64,000 nt of DNA from positions 1 through 64,000 of the forward strand of contig NZ_JACJQY010000021.1 of the NCBI RefSeq assembly GCF_014696925.1. Direction: 5' to 3'. The position numbers and the translations under genes are program-made. Of the stretch, positions 62,412 to 64,000 are shown in pieces. Below the pieces are notes generated by a model. The model ran no database searches and was not told the origin of the DNA. It was given only the letters and a program-made list of their open reading frames with translations. Within the stretch, counting starts at the first letter, position 1, and each line of letters opens with the position of its first letter. The stretch is from Phormidium tenue FACHB-1050 (GTDB lineage Bacteria; Cyanobacteriota; Cyanobacteriia; Pseudanabaenales; Pseudanabaenaceae).

Positions 62412-62729
62412 GGTTTTGAAATTTAAGATAAATTTTCAGCAAAAGATCTAGATCTTCTAATACAATTTTTAAGCTACAAATAGTCTAAAGTTTAATTGTG
62501 ATAAAATCATGAGTAAACCATGCTTAAACAAATAGTTGATGGCGATTTTTAAGAATTTTGAGGAAACAAACCTTCTATATGCGACCTCTCTAAATTCTCA
62601 CAATTTGCTAAACCTAGGCAATAAGTTTTTTCATTTATTTTTAAGATATGGAGTAATTAGTATCTCAAAAACCATACTATAGAGCGATAAATTTTAATAC
62701 TGCGTTCCAAATGGTCTAAAGATAGGAAA

Positions 62730-63737
62730 ATGCAACTGCCTGAAGCCTTGCCTAAAAAAGATTCCGTGCTAGTTATAGACGATACGCCACCCAACTTACA
62801 TTTGCTAATAAGTATGTTGACACGTAAGGGTTATGAGGTAAGTGGTGTAAGTGATGGCTTAACAGCACTAGCAACCGTACAGACTGAGATGCCTGACTTG
62901 GTATTGTTGGATATTAATATGCCAAATATGAATGGGTTTCAGGTCTGTGAGCAATTAAAGTCACTTGATTGTACTCGTGACATTCCTGTCATTTTTATTA
63001 GTGCGCGAGACGAGGTCTTAGACAAAGTACAAGCTTTTGCCGTGGGGGGTGTTGACTACATCACTAAGCCATTTCAAATAGCGGAAGTATTAGCAAGAGT
63101 CGAGAATCAACTCACTTTGAGAAGATTACAAAAACAGTTACAAGAACAAAATGAACGACTTAAACAAGAAATTAGTAGTCGGATTATTGCGGAAACTTTA
63201 CTGCAAGAGGCTAATGAAAAATTAGGGCGCTTAGTTAATTTAGATGGTTTAACTCAACTTGCCAATCGCCGATGCTTTGATGAGTATTTAGATCAAGAGT
63301 GGCAGAGACTCGCAAGAGAGCATTTACCACTGTCTTTGATTATGTGTGACATTGATTTTTTTAAAAACTATAACGATACCTATGGGCATGTAGTTGGTGA
63401 TGATTGTCTACGCAAGGTTTCACTTTTGATTAAGCAATCAGTACGTCGTCCTGCGGATTTGGCTGCACGTTATGGTGGTGAGGAGTTTGTGCTGGTATTG
63501 CCAAACACTGACATCGAAGGTTCGATGGCTATTGCTGAGATTATTCGTCAAGGACTACTAGAGCTTGCTATACCCCATGAGGATTCAGCAGTTAGTCAGC
63601 TTGTGACTTTAAGTATGGGGGTAACTTCTTTGGTTCCTATGATCGATTCACACCCTTCGGTGTTGCTTACGGCGGCTGACTATGCGCTGTATCGAGCGAA
63701 AGAGTTAGGTAGAAACCAAACATATCAAATTGGCTAA
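62730..63737 (+). CDS. Response regulator-diguanylate cyclase (REC-GGDEF)
   Basis: 335 residues. The receiver has DD at 17-18, phospho-acceptor Asp61 (LLDINMPN) and Lys in ITKPFQ. A coiled-coil linker leads to a GGDEF domain with GGEEF (249-253) and the upstream RxxD inhibitory site (RPAD), so c-di-GMP synthesis with product feedback is expected. No kinase lies nearby. Confidence 0.93.
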   Translation: MQLPEALPKKDSVLVIDDTPPNLHLLISMLTRKGYEVSGVSDGLTALATVQTEMPDLVLLDINMPNMNGFQVCEQLKSLDCTRDIPVIFISARDEVLDKVQAFAVGGVDYITKPFQIAEVLARVENQLTLRRLQKQLQEQNERLKQEISSRIIAETLLQEANEKLGRLVNLDGLTQLANRRCFDEYLDQEWQRLAREHLPLSLIMCDIDFFKNYNDTYGHVVGDDCLRKVSLLIKQSVRRPADLAARYGGEEFVLVLPNTDIEGSMAIAEIIRQGLLELAIPHEDSAVSQLVTLSMGVTSLVPMIDSHPSVLLTAADYALYRAKELGRNQTYQIG

Positions 63738-63741
63738 AGAC

Positions 63742-63780
63742 AAATAAAAGTGGCGGTGCTAAGCATCACCACTTTTATTT
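63742..63780. terminator. Terminator of the REC-GGDEF gene
   Basis: AAATAAAAGTGGCGGTGC / complement-like arm around TAA with two mismatches, right after the stop codon. Confidence 0.8.
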
Positions 63781-63799
63781 TGGGTAATGAGTTGCAATC

Positions 63800-63846
63800 C
63801 TAAATAGTTTGTGTGCGCCCCGAAGGGGCGCACACAAACTATTTAG
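63800..63846. repeat. Perfect hairpin, 22-bp arms
   Basis: CTAAATAGTTTGTGTGCGCCCC and its complement around GAA, between the cyclase and the TetR-type gene, and downstream of both. Confidence 0.9.
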
Positions 63847-63855
63847 AATCTAAAA

Positions 63856-64000
63856 TCAATTGATAATTATTTTAATTAAGCTTTCTAATAAGCGATCGCG
63901 TTCTATCGGTACAATATCGCCACTTTGCAGGACATCACGGATCATCACAAAGTGAATTAAGGTTCCAATAAAGGCACGGGCTGTCACTTCAGGGTCGGCT
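63856..64000 (-). CDS. TetR-family regulator, C-terminal part (cut by window)
   Basis: 48 codons visible, ending at TGA 63856. The translation ADPEVTARAFIGTLIHFVMI...GDIVPIERDRLLESLIKII matches the C-terminal helical region of TetR/AcrR regulators. The start lies beyond the window. Confidence 0.65.
   Translation of the reverse strand, partial: ADPEVTARAFIGTLIHFVMIRDVLQSGDIVPIERDRLLESLIKIIIN

Larger units (their letters stand above)
61978..62729. other. Intergenic region ccmO to response regulator
   Basis: 752 bp without a gene, divergent promoters at each end. It contains three strong palindromes: 62082-62166, 62210-62264 and the element at 62322-62411. The final 300 bp are AT-rich with no motif I can name. 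Confidence 0.65.

Overview
The window is a chromosomal segment of a filamentous-type beta-cyanobacterium, most likely Pseudanabaena or a close relative (inference). The evidence is psbH and psbN, a beta-carboxysome cluster (ccmO, ccmK, ccmK, ccmL, ccmM, ccmN), a CAAD-domain membrane protein, the pipY-sepF-proC neighbourhood and very frequent HIP1 octamers (GCGATCGC). I found no rRNA, no convincing tRNA and no CRISPR array.

Layout. 1-10,600: housekeeping and photosynthesis genes (ppa, murI, two tandem AMIN-amidases, a nucleotidyltransferase, pth, tatA, psbH, psbN, moaE, a 3-methyladenine glycosylase, STAS, CAAD). 10,600-34,500: dnaK paralogue, a large adenylate cyclase, pipY, sepF, proC, purM, lepA, infB, an MFS/GPH transporter, a membrane thioredoxin, a class-A beta-lactamase-like protein, an RNA 2'-O-methyltransferase and a four-repeat DUF4114/RTX protein. 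34,500-43,670: an accessory region with a MerR-pentapeptide-repeat fusion, a ribbon-helix-helix gene coupled to an unknown gene behind a perfect palindrome, an MmeI-like DNA methyltransferase carrying an in-frame palindromic insertion, a nest of miniature elements, then a small antitoxin-like gene, an SF2 helicase and a GIY-YIG nuclease. The last group is the best candidate for an incompletely described defence system. 43,770-50,700: pyrB with a small membrane protein, then a redox/nucleotide-sensing cassette (PyrE-like protein with a degenerate decarboxylase domain, CBS-CP12 fusion, zinc ribbon, thioredoxin, ferredoxin, orphan recombinase domain, four-CBS protein). This cassette is bracketed by direct repeats. 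50,790-55,600: rpsP, khpA, cinA, an RNase II/R-family gene and small proteins. 56,000-62,000: carboxysome locus. 62,700-end: response regulator-diguanylate cyclase and the 3' end of a TetR-type regulator.

A dominant feature between the genes is hairpin DNA. More than twenty near-perfect palindromes share a short GC(A/G)AAGC-type apex while their arms differ completely from locus to locus; the longest has 41-bp perfect arms. In addition there are at least two families of miniature double-hairpin elements with three copies each, one nested insertion with apparent target duplications, and two perfect tandem duplications of 75 and about 84 bp.

Co-operation: Fd-Trx-Zn ribbon-CBS-CP12 looks like one light/redox-responsive unit. 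The ccm operon builds the carboxysome, and CcmM keeps both its carbonic-anhydrase ligands and its regulatory cysteines. The MTase, helicase and GIY-YIG genes together would supply modification, translocation and cleavage activities.
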